From contig JAZKAT010000023.1 of the NCBI GenBank assembly GCA_040389045.1, positions 1-64,000 on the forward strand: a stretch of 64,000 nucleotides of DNA. Reading direction: 5' to 3'. Position 1 is the stretch's first letter. Each line of letters begins with the position of its first letter. Made by a program: the position numbers and the translations under genes. Positions 45,215 through 54,052 of the stretch are shown here, piece after piece. The notes under the pieces are model-generated. The model searched no databases. It was not told the origin of the DNA and saw only the letters and a list, made by a program, of their open reading frames with translations. The stretch comes from UBA5158 sp040389045. Its GTDB lineage: Bacteria > Pseudomonadota > Gammaproteobacteria > DSM-16500.

Positions 45215-46777
45215 GTGGATAATGAATACGCTCACTCGTTGTTTGAAGCCATTCAAGACAGCGCGGTGTTATTGGATAAAAGCGGTCGTATTGTCGACTG
45301 GAGCCAAAGCGCTACCAGTCTTTTTGGTTATTCAAAAAAAGAAGTGCTTGGACGTTCCGTCAATTTGATTTACTTACACAGCAATCCATTTCCCAAAATC
45401 ATTCAGGAAATTCTGCCCCAACAAAAAAAATGGGCGGAAGAAACCCGCTTCGTGCGCAAGAATGGCACCAAAGGCTTTTGTCGCAGCTGCGTCATGTTAA
45501 TTAATCATCCGCAAAAACAATTGGCGTTATTAACGCATCAGCATATCAACAGCTACAAAACTGAAATAGTGCAATTACAAGAATCCCTAGAAAAAATGTC
45601 CGCGGAATTGCGTAACTATCGCGACATGCTGTATATCAGTCATGGCTTGGCCGTCAAGAATATTGGCAGCCAGGAACAAGTGGAAAAAACTCTGCGGGAA
45701 AGTGAGCAGCGCTTTAATATTTTAGCAGAAAATTCTTCCGACATTATCGCCCGCTACACCATAGATGGGACTTTCATTTTTATTTCCTTATCCTGCAAAG
45801 CCTGGTTAGGCTATGCGCCGGAAGAATTGGTGGGCTTGAATTTATTTAAATTAATTCATCACGATGATATCAACAAGGTTAAAAAAGCTTTTAATCGCCG
45901 TAAAAATAATAACAATCCAACGGTCACTTATCGCTTCCGCCGCAAAGAAGGCGATTACCGCTGGTTTGAAAGCAACATCCGTTTTATTCGTGACGAAGAA
46001 AAACATTACATCAAAGAAATTCAAGCAGCGTCACGCGATGTCACTGAACGTATTCTTGATAAAAAAGCCCGTTTACGTGGGCAACAACTGGCCCATGTAT
46101 TCCGCTTAAGCACCATGGAAGAAATGGCTTCGGGCATGGCGCATGAAATCAGCCAGCCGCTGGCTGCCATTGTCAATTACACTCGAGGTTGTGTGCGTTA
46201 CTTGGAAATTGGCCAAGACCCTAAACAATTGACGGAAATTATGGAAAAAACCGTGGCGCAAGCCGAACGTGCGGGTGAAGTTATTCATAGGCTTAAAAAC
46301 TTTTTCTGCAAGGGTCAGTTAGTTAAAACCTCTTGCGCGATCAACAGCATTATCCGCGAAACTGCCAGTTTCATTCGCAGTGAATTAAATAATTCAAAAA
46401 CCAAAATTGATTTTAATCTTTCTAAGGAATTGCCGCTGATTTCCGTGGATAAAATCCAATTGCAACAAGTGTTGTTGAATATGATTCAAAACGCTATTGA
46501 AGCGATGAAGGAAATCGATCATCGAAGACGACGTATCAATATTCAAACTAATCCTATTGATAACGCCATCGAAATTACGGTTACCGATTCGGGGCCGGGA
46601 TTTTCCAAGGAAATAATCACTAAAGTTTTTAAACCTTTTTTTACCACCAAAGCGCATGGCCGGGGCATGGGACTCGCGATTTGCCGTTCGATTATTGAAG
46701 CGCACGGCGGTCAATTCACCATTAACCCCAATAACAATCAACAAAGCTGGATACGTTTTACTTTACCCGTTGTTTAG
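45215..46777 (+). CDS. PAS-domain sensor histidine kinase, FixL-like
   Basis: 520 residues starting at GTG 45215 (AAGGATAAG upstream). Two PAS domains (about 5-115 and 165-285, the second with YTIDGTFIFISLSCKAWLG), then a HisKA region with phosphoacceptor H310 in ASGMAHEISQPLAAI, and a HATPase domain with QVLLNMIQNAIEAM, ITVTDSGPGF and GRGMGLAICRSIIEAHGG. The layout matches cytoplasmic FixL/NtrB-like kinases; there is no membrane segment. Neither PAS domain shows a FixL-type haem signature I can confirm, so the signal is unknown. The next gene, 9 bases on, is its likely regulator. Confidence 0.9.
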   Translation: MDNEYAHSLFEAIQDSAVLLDKSGRIVDWSQSATSLFGYSKKEVLGRSVNLIYLHSNPFPKIIQEILPQQKKWAEETRFVRKNGTKGFCRSCVMLINHPQKQLALLTHQHINSYKTEIVQLQESLEKMSAELRNYRDMLYISHGLAVKNIGSQEQVEKTLRESEQRFNILAENSSDIIARYTIDGTFIFISLSCKAWLGYAPEELVGLNLFKLIHHDDINKVKKAFNRRKNNNNPTVTYRFRRKEGDYRWFESNIRFIRDEEKHYIKEIQAASRDVTERILDKKARLRGQQLAHVFRLSTMEEMASGMAHEISQPLAAIVNYTRGCVRYLEIGQDPKQLTEIMEKTVAQAERAGEVIHRLKNFFCKGQLVKTSCAINSIIRETASFIRSELNNSKTKIDFNLSKELPLISVDKIQLQQVLLNMIQNAIEAMKEIDHRRRRINIQTNPIDNAIEITVTDSGPGFSKEIITKVFKPFFTTKAHGRGMGLAICRSIIEAHGGQFTINPNNNQQSWIRFTLPVV

Positions 46778-46786
46778 GAGATGACA

Positions 46787-47419
46787 ATGACTTTAGAACA
46801 AATTGTTTATGTTGTGGATGACGATCAAGCCATGGTTGAATCATTATCCTGGGTCATTGAATCGGTAGGCTTGAAAGTTAAAACGCATACACGCGCGCAG
46901 GATTTTCTGGATGAATATAATCCCCAGCAATCGGGTTGTATTTTACTGGATGTGCGCATGCCAGGCATGAGTGGCCCTGAATTACAAACGCGACTGGCCG
47001 CATTAGGCGTTCCAGCGCTGCCGATTATTTTCATCAGTGGTCATGGGGATGTGCCGCTGGCGGTGCGGGTGATGAAAGCTGGCGCGGTGGATTTTCTGAC
47101 TAAGCCGTTCAATGATCAAGTGTTGCTGGAAAGTATTAACAAAGCGTTGCGTCTGGATAAAACCAATAGAGAAAAACAACAGGAAAACGCGCAAGCTGAA
47201 GCAAAATTCGCGTTACTGTCGCATAGAGAAGTCCAAGTCTTGCAAGGCATTGTGGCGGGTAAACAAAATAAAGTGATTTCAGCGGAATTGAAAATCTCGT
47301 TAAAAACCGTAGAAGCACACCGCGCCAGTGTGATGAAGAAAATGGGCGTTAAATCGGTACCGGAATTGGTTAAGCTGGTATTGACGAATAGCGTGCAGGA
47401 AACGGCGGCAGAGAGTTAG
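46787..47419 (+). CDS. FixJ-family response regulator (REC + LuxR HTH)
   Basis: 210 residues from ATG 46787; an ATG six bases earlier sits directly on the AGGAG, so the later start is better spaced. Receiver domain with D55 as phosphoacceptor (ILLDVRMPGMSG), conserved acidic pair near residue 10 (VVDDDQAM) and Lys in LTKPFN. LuxR-type HTH at the C-terminus (HREVQVLQGIVAGKQNKVIS, then SLKTVEAHRASVMKKMGV). It likely regulates genes in response to the adjacent kinase. The target operon is not identifiable here. Confidence 0.92.
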   Translation: MTLEQIVYVVDDDQAMVESLSWVIESVGLKVKTHTRAQDFLDEYNPQQSGCILLDVRMPGMSGPELQTRLAALGVPALPIIFISGHGDVPLAVRVMKAGAVDFLTKPFNDQVLLESINKALRLDKTNREKQQENAQAEAKFALLSHREVQVLQGIVAGKQNKVISAELKISLKTVEAHRASVMKKMGVKSVPELVKLVLTNSVQETAAES

Positions 47420-47433
47420 CCGTAACCATACAC

Positions 47434-47526
47434 CCCTCACCTTCGGCGCCACCCTTTCCAACCGGGGGAGAGGGAATTGGGTCACAGCTATTTAAGCGTC
47501 GATCTCTCCCACAAGGGTAGAGGTGA
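47434..47526. repeat. Degenerate C/G-rich inverted repeat
   Basis: GGGAGAG at 47466-47472 and CTCTCCC at 47504-47510 can pair, and flanking CCTCACC/GAGGTGA-like blocks extend the inverted arrangement. It resembles the CCCTCACC-type dispersed repeats of many proteobacterial genomes. No T-run follows, so a terminator role is not clear. Confidence 0.4.
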
Positions 47527-47568
47527 AACATCTTATCATCCTGCGATTCTTTTCACCTCTCTCAGCAT

Positions 47569-47647
47569 TGTCATTCCCGCGCAGGCGGGAATCCATTCAT
47601 GGTACGTGAACCTCTACAAATGGATTCCCGCCTGCGCGGGAATGACA
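47569..47647. repeat. Paired dRS3-like palindromic repeat
   Basis: Inverted 29-base units at 47569-47597 and 47619-47647 around a 21-base centre, same core and orientation as at 13670-13759. The rest of 47648-47900 is AT-rich with no gene I can support. Confidence 0.9.
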
Positions 47648-47905
47648 GATGTTTAAATTCACACCTATTATTCCAACCCTAAAAAACAAGCCTTTTTTTA
47701 ACATTTTTTTAATTTTTCCAATTCCCAAAAAAAATTTTAAAAAAATAGTAATATCCCTCACCCCTCAAGTTGCGACTTATAAATCAATCAATTCATTGCT
47801 GTTAAATATTTACCCAATTCCCAAATTTCCCTTAGGGAATAACCCTAGGTTTGGAGGGTAACACCCTCCGCTCAGGCGCAGGTTTTCGCTAATTTTCCTT
47901 AGCAT

Positions 47906-48010
47906 ATAATCGTGAGATTATTAGTGTCCGCCCTTGATAAACGCGTAAGGATACGCAAGGCCGGGAAGGGCAGGATCTAATAAAAATTAAAGACACGGAG
48001 TAAGACAGTC
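47906..48010 (+). promoter_or_regulatory. Structured 5' leader before the Usp-like gene
   Basis: Three stems: ATAATC-GTGA-GATTAT (47906-47921, GNRA loop), GCCCTT/AAGGGC (47930-47935 with 47966-47971) enclosing GCGTA-AGGA-TACGC (47943-47956). GGA occurs in that loop, again at 47973 and at the ribosome-binding site (CGGAGTAAG), a pattern similar to CsrA/RsmA-bound leaders. No transcription start or promoter is proven. Confidence 0.4.
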
Positions 48011-48433
48011 ATGAAAGAAACACGAAATATTTTATTAGTTACAAATGCCACTACTGAAGAAGAAATTTCTTTAATCAAGGCAGCGATCGCAGCTAAAGAT
48101 GATTTGCGGATTAAATTAACTTTGGTCCATATCATTCCCACGCTTCCTACTTGTTACTTTAACATTCCTTCAACCGTGTTACTGGCGGAACGTTATTATG
48201 ATGAAGCGGAAAAATGTTTAACTACCGTTGGCTACGCGCTGGGCGTTGAAAAGAGAGACCAGTGGTTAATTACCGGTAGAATTAAAAATGAAGTTTTTAG
48301 GCTGGCACAGAAATTGAAAGCACAGTTTATTTTAGCGAGCAGCATAAATATTCCTGAGCTCCATAAATCGTTGTGGCAGAAAAATGAAAACAGCACCAGT
48401 ATTCAAAGCATTAGCAGCTTAGTAAGGTTATAA
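48011..48433 (+). CDS. Universal stress protein (UspA-like) domain protein
   Basis: 140 residues with a single Usp-like alpha/beta fold: N-terminal strand NILLVTNATTEEEISLIKAA, VHIIPTLPTCYF after the second strand, WLITGRIKNEVFRLAQKLKA and FILASS near the end. The ATP-binding G-x2-G-x9-G(S/T) motif typical of ATP-binding Usp proteins is not clearly present, so it may be a non-nucleotide-binding type. Its leader is folded (see the leader entry) and suggests post-transcriptional control. It is followed by an unrelated gene after 54 bases. Confidence 0.72.
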   Translation: MKETRNILLVTNATTEEEISLIKAAIAAKDDLRIKLTLVHIIPTLPTCYFNIPSTVLLAERYYDEAEKCLTTVGYALGVEKRDQWLITGRIKNEVFRLAQKLKAQFILASSINIPELHKSLWQKNENSTSIQSISSLVRL

Positions 48434-48487
48434 TCACACATAAATTACAAAGGACTTTTTAATCACCCAGTCATAAGGGACGGCATT

Positions 48488-49228
48488 ATGTTCAACATGA
48501 TAACCTTACCATGCAAGGATGTGAAACAAACCCTACAACAATTACGTTACGTATTTTTATGCGTGTACTCCGCCCACTTCTACAAACTGCGCGATGAGGC
48601 AAAAGCTATTTCCACAACCCTCAATACCGCCGCAATCACTTCCCGATTAAAAGAAAGTTATCAAGGCCCGGGTTTTGATGAAGAAGAAAGTTATTTGCTG
48701 GCGTGGAAAGATTTGGCGGGCAGTGACTTATCGGCGGAAGAATATTTGGCATGTCATGCGCAGACGTTGAGTATTGGTGAACGCGATGATGCTAAAGAGT
48801 ATCTGCTGGCTATACAAACCCAACAACGCGTTTTGAAAGAAGTCAATTTTATTGCCGTGAATACCGGCAACCAGATCGCGGGCTTTATTATTTATCATAT
48901 TCTGGAAAAAGATGATGAAGTGTTTTTTCAAGTCCGTCAGTCAGCCATGTCTCATGACTTAATAATGCAGTTAGTTCCAGTGCTGATGGCAAAACATCCG
49001 TATGCGATTTTTGAAGCTAACAAGGCGAATGCCAACACCCTGCCGGTATTAAACGCGCTACGCGATGCGCAATTAGCCGCGGCCCAGGCAATGCTGAGCA
49101 GCTACGCCTGTGACCGGTATTTCAAAAATGGTATGACATTGTTTAAGACGAATAATCAGGATTCTGCTTATCCTAATCCTCCTAATAATGTAGCAACCGC
49201 ATATCGTCCCTTCAATAATGTACGCTAA
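48488..49228 (+). CDS. Hypothetical protein, possibly GNAT-like
   Basis: 246 residues, no signal peptide. The second half resembles the GNAT acetyltransferase fold: IAVNTGNQIAGFIIYHILE, then FFQVRQSAMSHDLIMQLVPVL, then NKANANTLPVLNALRD, but the acetyl-CoA loop (R/Q-x-x-G-x-G/A) is not clear. The first ~70 residues are unique. I treat the family as a guess. A strong terminator begins at its stop, so this is the end of a transcription unit. Confidence 0.5.
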   Translation: MFNMITLPCKDVKQTLQQLRYVFLCVYSAHFYKLRDEAKAISTTLNTAAITSRLKESYQGPGFDEEESYLLAWKDLAGSDLSAEEYLACHAQTLSIGERDDAKEYLLAIQTQQRVLKEVNFIAVNTGNQIAGFIIYHILEKDDEVFFQVRQSAMSHDLIMQLVPVLMAKHPYAIFEANKANANTLPVLNALRDAQLAAAQAMLSSYACDRYFKNGMTLFKTNNQDSAYPNPPNNVATAYRPFNNVR

Positions 49229-49273
49229 AAAATGGCTGGCTCAACAATGCTTACTTTTGAGCCAGCCATTTTT
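49227..49273 (+). terminator. Strong intrinsic terminator
   Basis: AATGGCTGGCTCAA and TTGAGCCAGCCATT form a long perfect stem with about 12 bases of loop, flanked by A-run 49227-49232 and T-run 49269-49273. It ends the 48.0-49.2 kb unit. The 5' side A-run makes it potentially bidirectional. Confidence 0.9.
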
Positions 49274-49347
49274 GGAAATAATCCCCAAGCCTTGAACTCG
49301 CTGTAAAAATCAGTATAGTCACCAAAAGTCTTCAGTGGAGCTTCACC

Positions 49348-50622
49348 ATGGAAATAGTTAATGCGCTTTATGCCCAATCGGGTGGCGTAACGGCAGTCCT
49401 GAATGCGACAGCATGCGGTGTAATCGAAACAGTACGTCAGCATAGCGATCAGTTTGGCAAATTATTTGCCGCGCGAAATGGCATTAAAGGGGTCATCAAT
49501 GAAGACTTGGTTGATACCAGTTTTGAAACCGCAGCGGACATTGCTGCGTTGCGTCACACACCCTCGGGCGCATTTGGCTCTTGCCGTTACAAACTAGATA
49601 CTTTTGAAAAACATAAAAGTCAGTATGAACAATTGGTGAAAGTTTTTTCCGCGCACAATATTAAATATTTTTTTTATAACGGCGGTGGTGATTCACAGGA
49701 TACCGCGTTAAAGGTTTCGCAAATCAGTCATACCCTGGGATATCCGATTACCTGCATAGGCATACCCAAAACGATTGATAATGATTTGCCATTTACTGAC
49801 AATTCCCCCGGCTTTGGCTCGGTCGCCAAATATGTTGCTACGTCAATACGTGAAGCAGCGCTGGATTTAGCGGCGATGTCCTTGACCTCTACTAAGGTTT
49901 TTGTGATGGAAGTCATGGGACGTCATAGCGGCTGGATTGCCGCCGCCAGTGGTTTAGCGGCGGAAGCAGCAGGTGACGCGCCGCATATTATTTTATTTCC
50001 GGAAATTCCCTTAGATCAGGAAAAATTTTTAGCGAAAGTCCGCACTACCGTGGAACAATTTGGACATTGTGCGATCGTGGTTTCGGAAGGGTTACGGCAT
50101 GAGGATGGCTCATTTTTTTCTGAATCGGGATTAGTGGATGCCTTCGGTCACAAACAACTTGGCGGTGTCGCGCCTTTGATTACGAAATTAATCAAAGAAA
50201 AACTGGGTTACAAATATCATTACGCGATTTCTGATTACCTGCAACGCTCAGCACGGCATATCGCTTCTAAAACTGATGTTGAGCAAGCTTATGCTTTAGG
50301 TAAAGCGGCGGTTGAATTTGCGCTGGCGGGGAAGAATGCGGTATTGCCAATTATAGTGCGCAATCCCGGCAAAGAATATAGCTGGTCTATTGGTGAAACG
50401 ACGCTGGCGAATGTAGCAAATGTTGAAGTCAGTGTGCCGCGCGATTATATTACTGAAGATGGTTATGGAATTACCGCTAAAGCACGCGAATATTTATTAC
50501 CCTTAATTATGGGTGAAGATTACCCGCCTTATAAGAATGGTTTACCGGATTATGTAAAATTAAAAAATGTGGCCGTTGAAAAAAAAGTTGAAACGAGGGG
50601 TACATGTTCAGAGAAGCAATGA
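49348..50622 (+). CDS. pfp: Diphosphate-dependent 6-phosphofructokinase
   Basis: Phosphorylates fructose 6-phosphate with PPi, reversibly, saving ATP in glycolysis. 424 residues, longer than bacterial ATP-PFK. Residues 112-116 are GGGDS with Asp115 where ATP enzymes have Gly (GGDGS); residue 141 is Lys in IPKTIDND where ATP enzymes have Gly. Both are the classic PPi-type changes. MEVMGRHSGW follows near 190. Good GGAG lies seven bases upstream. The next small gene overlaps its end by 19 bases. Confidence 0.92.
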   Translation: MEIVNALYAQSGGVTAVLNATACGVIETVRQHSDQFGKLFAARNGIKGVINEDLVDTSFETAADIAALRHTPSGAFGSCRYKLDTFEKHKSQYEQLVKVFSAHNIKYFFYNGGGDSQDTALKVSQISHTLGYPITCIGIPKTIDNDLPFTDNSPGFGSVAKYVATSIREAALDLAAMSLTSTKVFVMEVMGRHSGWIAAASGLAAEAAGDAPHIILFPEIPLDQEKFLAKVRTTVEQFGHCAIVVSEGLRHEDGSFFSESGLVDAFGHKQLGGVAPLITKLIKEKLGYKYHYAISDYLQRSARHIASKTDVEQAYALGKAAVEFALAGKNAVLPIIVRNPGKEYSWSIGETTLANVANVEVSVPRDYITEDGYGITAKAREYLLPLIMGEDYPPYKNGLPDYVKLKNVAVEKKVETRGTCSEKQ

Positions 50623-51014
50623 AATCAAGCGAGCAACAATATAAAACCGCATTAGAACAACAAGCCGCGATAAGAAAACTTATTAGCGATATACAACTAA
50701 AGGGTGTCACAACACCAATGTCAGCGCAGCAGGAATTAGCACTGTTAACCCAAATTAACGAATGTCAAAGCAAGCTGGATGTAATAAATCTATTTATTAC
50801 AAATTTGCTTAAAGCACATCCCGAATTAGTGCTGGCCACGCTGCCCCAAGGTGCGATCACGGGGGACCATCATGTTTCCAATCCATCTGCATCCACTCCA
50901 TCTGCATTCTTTTACCCAGGGCCTCTTGGAACATTTCATCCCGGGATAAACGCTAACGAAAGTAAACACCAAAGCAGTCATAAACGACGTGCGCCAGGCA
51001 ATCGAAATGAGTAG
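50604..51014 (+). CDS. Small coiled-coil-like hypothetical protein
   Basis: 136 residues. The first ~75 residues are helical, Gln/Lys/Glu-rich (SEQQYKTALEQQAAIRKLI) and likely coiled coil; the rest is Pro/Ser/His-rich and probably disordered. GAGGGG just before ATG 50604 supports this start, though an ATG five codons later would overlap the pfp stop in the usual ATGA style. No family recognised. Co-transcription with pfp is likely. Confidence 0.5.
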   Translation: MFREAMKSSEQQYKTALEQQAAIRKLISDIQLKGVTTPMSAQQELALLTQINECQSKLDVINLFITNLLKAHPELVLATLPQGAITGDHHVSNPSASTPSAFFYPGPLGTFHPGINANESKHQSSHKRRAPGNRNE

Positions 51015-51202
51015 CGTTTCGTTGAAGTGGATGAAGTGAATGCTGAATTACCTGTTCCGACGATTACCTGTGGCTGTGGTCAGCAGGCTAGAAAGCATAA
51101 CTCACTCCACGGGATTAGTTTTTAGTAAAATAGCACAAATACCTTGAGTAATAATTAAGAAAAGCGCAAATTGTTCACATGCTGGACTAAGCCGGGCAAA
51201 AC

Positions 51203-51925
51203 TTATGCGTGCTTTTCCCCAATTACATAGATCTGCCGCAGACCAAACACACTCATAAACGCATGGGCGAATTGCCGGCCAGTCCATTTCTTAAAGAAGT
51301 AATCCAGCAAATTAACCGGCAAACCTAGCCGAAACAACCAGGACAGTAACCAGGCTAAAAAGGTATTGGTTAAGGTAAAAGTATGATGCATAGACTGCGC
51401 CACGGAAAATCCAGTTTCACTGAGTAATTGCTCTACCCTATTTAAAGAAGTTGGGAAACCGTGCGACCAATCGACCGACCAGAATTCTTCACGCCAATGG
51501 TTTATGTCCGGTGCAATAATTATGACTAAGCCATTGTTATCCAATCTATCGTGGCAGGCTTGCAACATCAATTTGGCTTCGTGATAAGTTCCCGCATGTT
51601 CCAGCACATGGGACAGCCAAATCATTTGTACTGGCTCGCCGGCAGGAATCGGCGGGATAGTCGCGGAGGATACTTTATGGCCGGCCAGTTGCAGGGCTCT
51701 GGCTTGCTCTACATTCATTTCCAAACCAAAATAAGCCAGTTGCTTTTGCTGACAAGCTTCGGCGAACAACCCGTGGCCAGGGCCGATTTCTAAAACAGTT
51801 TTACTTAGCAAATTGGGGATATGTCGTTCTGCGATCTTTAACATGCGCCTATGCCAAAAAGCCATGGCCCGCATGCCGGGGTTGCTGGGTTTGCGAGTTA
51901 TATAATATTCTTGGTAATCACTCAT
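51203..51925 (-). CDS. SAM-dependent methyltransferase, class I
   Basis: 240 residues of the Methyltransf_11/23 type. Motif I is VLEIGPGHGLFAEACQQK near residue 42, with the acidic post-I residue in FGLEMN and motif-like IWLSHVLEH near 100. The C-terminal ~70 residues are hydrophobic with FLAWLLSWLFRLGLPVNLL, which could attach to the membrane. Substrate not identifiable (ubiquinone, lipid or protein are all possible). GGAG sits 8 bases before ATG 51925. It is divergent from the Kef-type gene. Confidence 0.75.
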   Translation of the reverse strand: MSDYQEYYITRKPSNPGMRAMAFWHRRMLKIAERHIPNLLSKTVLEIGPGHGLFAEACQQKQLAYFGLEMNVEQARALQLAGHKVSSATIPPIPAGEPVQMIWLSHVLEHAGTYHEAKLMLQACHDRLDNNGLVIIIAPDINHWREEFWSVDWSHGFPTSLNRVEQLLSETGFSVAQSMHHTFTLTNTFLAWLLSWLFRLGLPVNLLDYFFKKWTGRQFAHAFMSVFGLRQIYVIGEKHA

Positions 51926-52005
51926 TTCGACGGCTCCAAGCTTTAGACCTAGGTGTGTGTATAATAATAAAGTATCATATGGGCCTATAGCAATGGATTA
52001 GCCAC

Positions 52006-53976
52006 ATGAATATCAGCATTCTGGGATCAATGATAGGCATATTATTTGCTGCGTTAATAATTGGCGTTATTTGCCGCTATCTTCGCTTTCCAACTATTCT
52101 AGGTTTTTTGCTTATTGGTGCAATTGCAGGCCCCCATGCAATGGGTTTTATACCTAATGAAAAAAATATTACTACCCTTGCGGAATTTGGCATAGTTTTT
52201 TTAATGTTTACAATTGGCTTAGAATTCTCGCTTCCCAAATTAATTGCTTTAAAGTATTGGGTTTTTGGTGTTGGTGAGTTGCAAGTTTTTGTTGGAACGC
52301 TGGTTACCACAATTATGGGCATTGCTATCGGCATGACGCCCATGGCTGCATTCGCTGTGGGTGGAATTGTATCCATGTCCTCTACCGCAATTGTCATAAA
52401 AGAACTTTCTGAATTAGGTGAAATCAATACCAAAATCGGCAAAAATGCTGTTGGTATTTTACTTGCGCAAGATTTAGCAGTAATCCCATTTATAATTCTG
52501 CTAGCAAGTTTGTCAGCCGTTTCCCATAATAATCTTGCAACCGAACTCTTGTTAGCATTGTTGAATGGTATTTTTGCTTTCTCTTTCATTTTCTTTAGCA
52601 GACGCTGGCTACTTAAACCCCTCTTTCGTATTGTCTCAGCGACGCGGGCATTGGATTTGTTTACCATCCTCGTTTTATTTGTAGCAATGGGAACAGCATG
52701 GCTAACCCACTGGCTAGGCCTCTCTTATGCATTAGGTGCTTTTTTAGCGGGGGTTATGCTAAGCGAAACAGAATTTCGGCATCAAATTGAAGTGGAAATT
52801 CGTCCATTCAGAGATATTTTATTAGGATTGTTTTTCATTTCTATCGGTATGCTGGTAGACATAACCATGTGGCATAGTACGTGGATATGGATTTTGATGC
52901 TAGTCACAGCTATAGTTTTTTGCAAAACAATATTGATTACTATTTTATGCCGATTAGCTGGAGATAATTATCCTGTTTCATGTCGTACCGGTTTGATTCT
53001 GGCTCAAGGTGGTGAATTTAGCTTTGCTATCCTTACATTTTCTTTAGCAAATAAACTGTTGCCACCAGATTACGGACAAGTTGTACTCGCAGCCTTATGG
53101 ATAAGCATTGCTATTTCACCTTTATTGATTCGATATAATAAAGCTATTATTAATTTTTTTCTGCCAAAAGCTTCGCAACGCAATGAGATACTTGTTAAAC
53201 AAGAAATTGCTGGGTTAACACGTGAATTAACCAATCACATTATTCTTTGTGGTTATGGCCATGTTGGACAACACATGGCTCGATTACTCGAATTCGAAAA
53301 TATCGCTTATATTGGCTTAGAATTGGATCCCAAGCTCGTACAACACGCCAAGCTATTAGCAAGACCAGTGACTTATGGAGACGCTTCTCATCCAGGCATA
53401 CTTAGCGCCGCAGGATTTTTTCAAGCTAGAGCGATGGTAATTTGTTTTTCTGACCTGCCAGCCGCCATGAAAATTATCAGCATTGCAAAACAAATTAAGG
53501 CTTCTGTACCCATTTTAGTTCGCTGTAAAAACGCAGAAGAGATAATGCAATTAAAAAATCAAGGCGCAACCCGGGTTGTTGCTGAAGTATTTGAAGAAGG
53601 TTTGGCACTTGCGCATCATTTATTACAAATCTTAAAAATCTCTGATCGCAGGATCGCCAGCTTGATCGAGGAAGTAAGAAGCAGTGATTACAATCTTTTA
53701 CGTGGTACTTTAGCTGGAACATTTAGTAATGTTAATGATTCACAACAATTACGGCCGGTATTGCTGCAGCAAGGTGCTTTTGCAATCAATCATCATTTAA
53801 ATGAATTAAACTTGCAAAATATTAACGTAGAAGTAGTTACCATCCGACGAGGTAAATCAGAGCATTTAAAACCGCAAAAAAACCTGAAACTTAGTGAAGG
53901 CGATATTATCGTTTTATTAGGCCAGGAGAATAACCTGGAACAAGCTGAAAAGATTTTGTTTGCAGGGGTTAAATAA
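52006..53976 (+). CDS. Kef-type K+/H+ antiporter (CPA2 family) with RCK domain
   Basis: 656 residues: about twelve membrane helices (residues ~5-385) with CPA2 motifs (FLLIGAIAGPHAMG near 35, TIGLEFSLPKL near 70), then a TrkA-N/RCK nucleotide-binding domain (HIILCGYGHVGQHMARLLE near 405), and a TrkA-C domain near 590-650 (LKLSEGDIIVLLG). Probably controls K+ or pH homeostasis. It lacks a recognisable KefF/KefG partner nearby, so glutathione control is not shown. The base composition is AT-rich compared with the left half of the window. Confidence 0.9.
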   Translation: MNISILGSMIGILFAALIIGVICRYLRFPTILGFLLIGAIAGPHAMGFIPNEKNITTLAEFGIVFLMFTIGLEFSLPKLIALKYWVFGVGELQVFVGTLVTTIMGIAIGMTPMAAFAVGGIVSMSSTAIVIKELSELGEINTKIGKNAVGILLAQDLAVIPFIILLASLSAVSHNNLATELLLALLNGIFAFSFIFFSRRWLLKPLFRIVSATRALDLFTILVLFVAMGTAWLTHWLGLSYALGAFLAGVMLSETEFRHQIEVEIRPFRDILLGLFFISIGMLVDITMWHSTWIWILMLVTAIVFCKTILITILCRLAGDNYPVSCRTGLILAQGGEFSFAILTFSLANKLLPPDYGQVVLAALWISIAISPLLIRYNKAIINFFLPKASQRNEILVKQEIAGLTRELTNHIILCGYGHVGQHMARLLEFENIAYIGLELDPKLVQHAKLLARPVTYGDASHPGILSAAGFFQARAMVICFSDLPAAMKIISIAKQIKASVPILVRCKNAEEIMQLKNQGATRVVAEVFEEGLALAHHLLQILKISDRRIASLIEEVRSSDYNLLRGTLAGTFSNVNDSQQLRPVLLQQGAFAINHHLNELNLQNINVEVVTIRRGKSEHLKPQKNLKLSEGDIIVLLGQENNLEQAEKILFAGVK

Positions 53977-54052
53977 CTTCATAGTTAAGAAAAATGAAGT
54001 AATTTATGAGGATGTTGATACTTTAAATAATACTTTGCAACAGGAGTATGGA

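Noticed and set aside
45215..47419. Nitrogen-fixation FixL/FixJ system
   Set aside because: Similarity is domain-level only; no nif/fix genes and no clear haem-PAS signature.
47649..47861. 70-aa frame MFKFTPIIPTLKNKPFF...
   Set aside because: AT-rich, low-complexity sequence directly after a repeat unit, no supportable RBS or homologue pattern.
47906..48010. c-di-GMP riboswitch before Usp gene
   Set aside because: The conserved GEMM core and tetraloop receptor pattern are not present; only short partial matches.
52077..52667. 196-aa open frame antisense to the Kef-type gene
   Set aside because: Overlaps conserved membrane segments of the real gene; hydrophobic pattern is a reverse-strand shadow.
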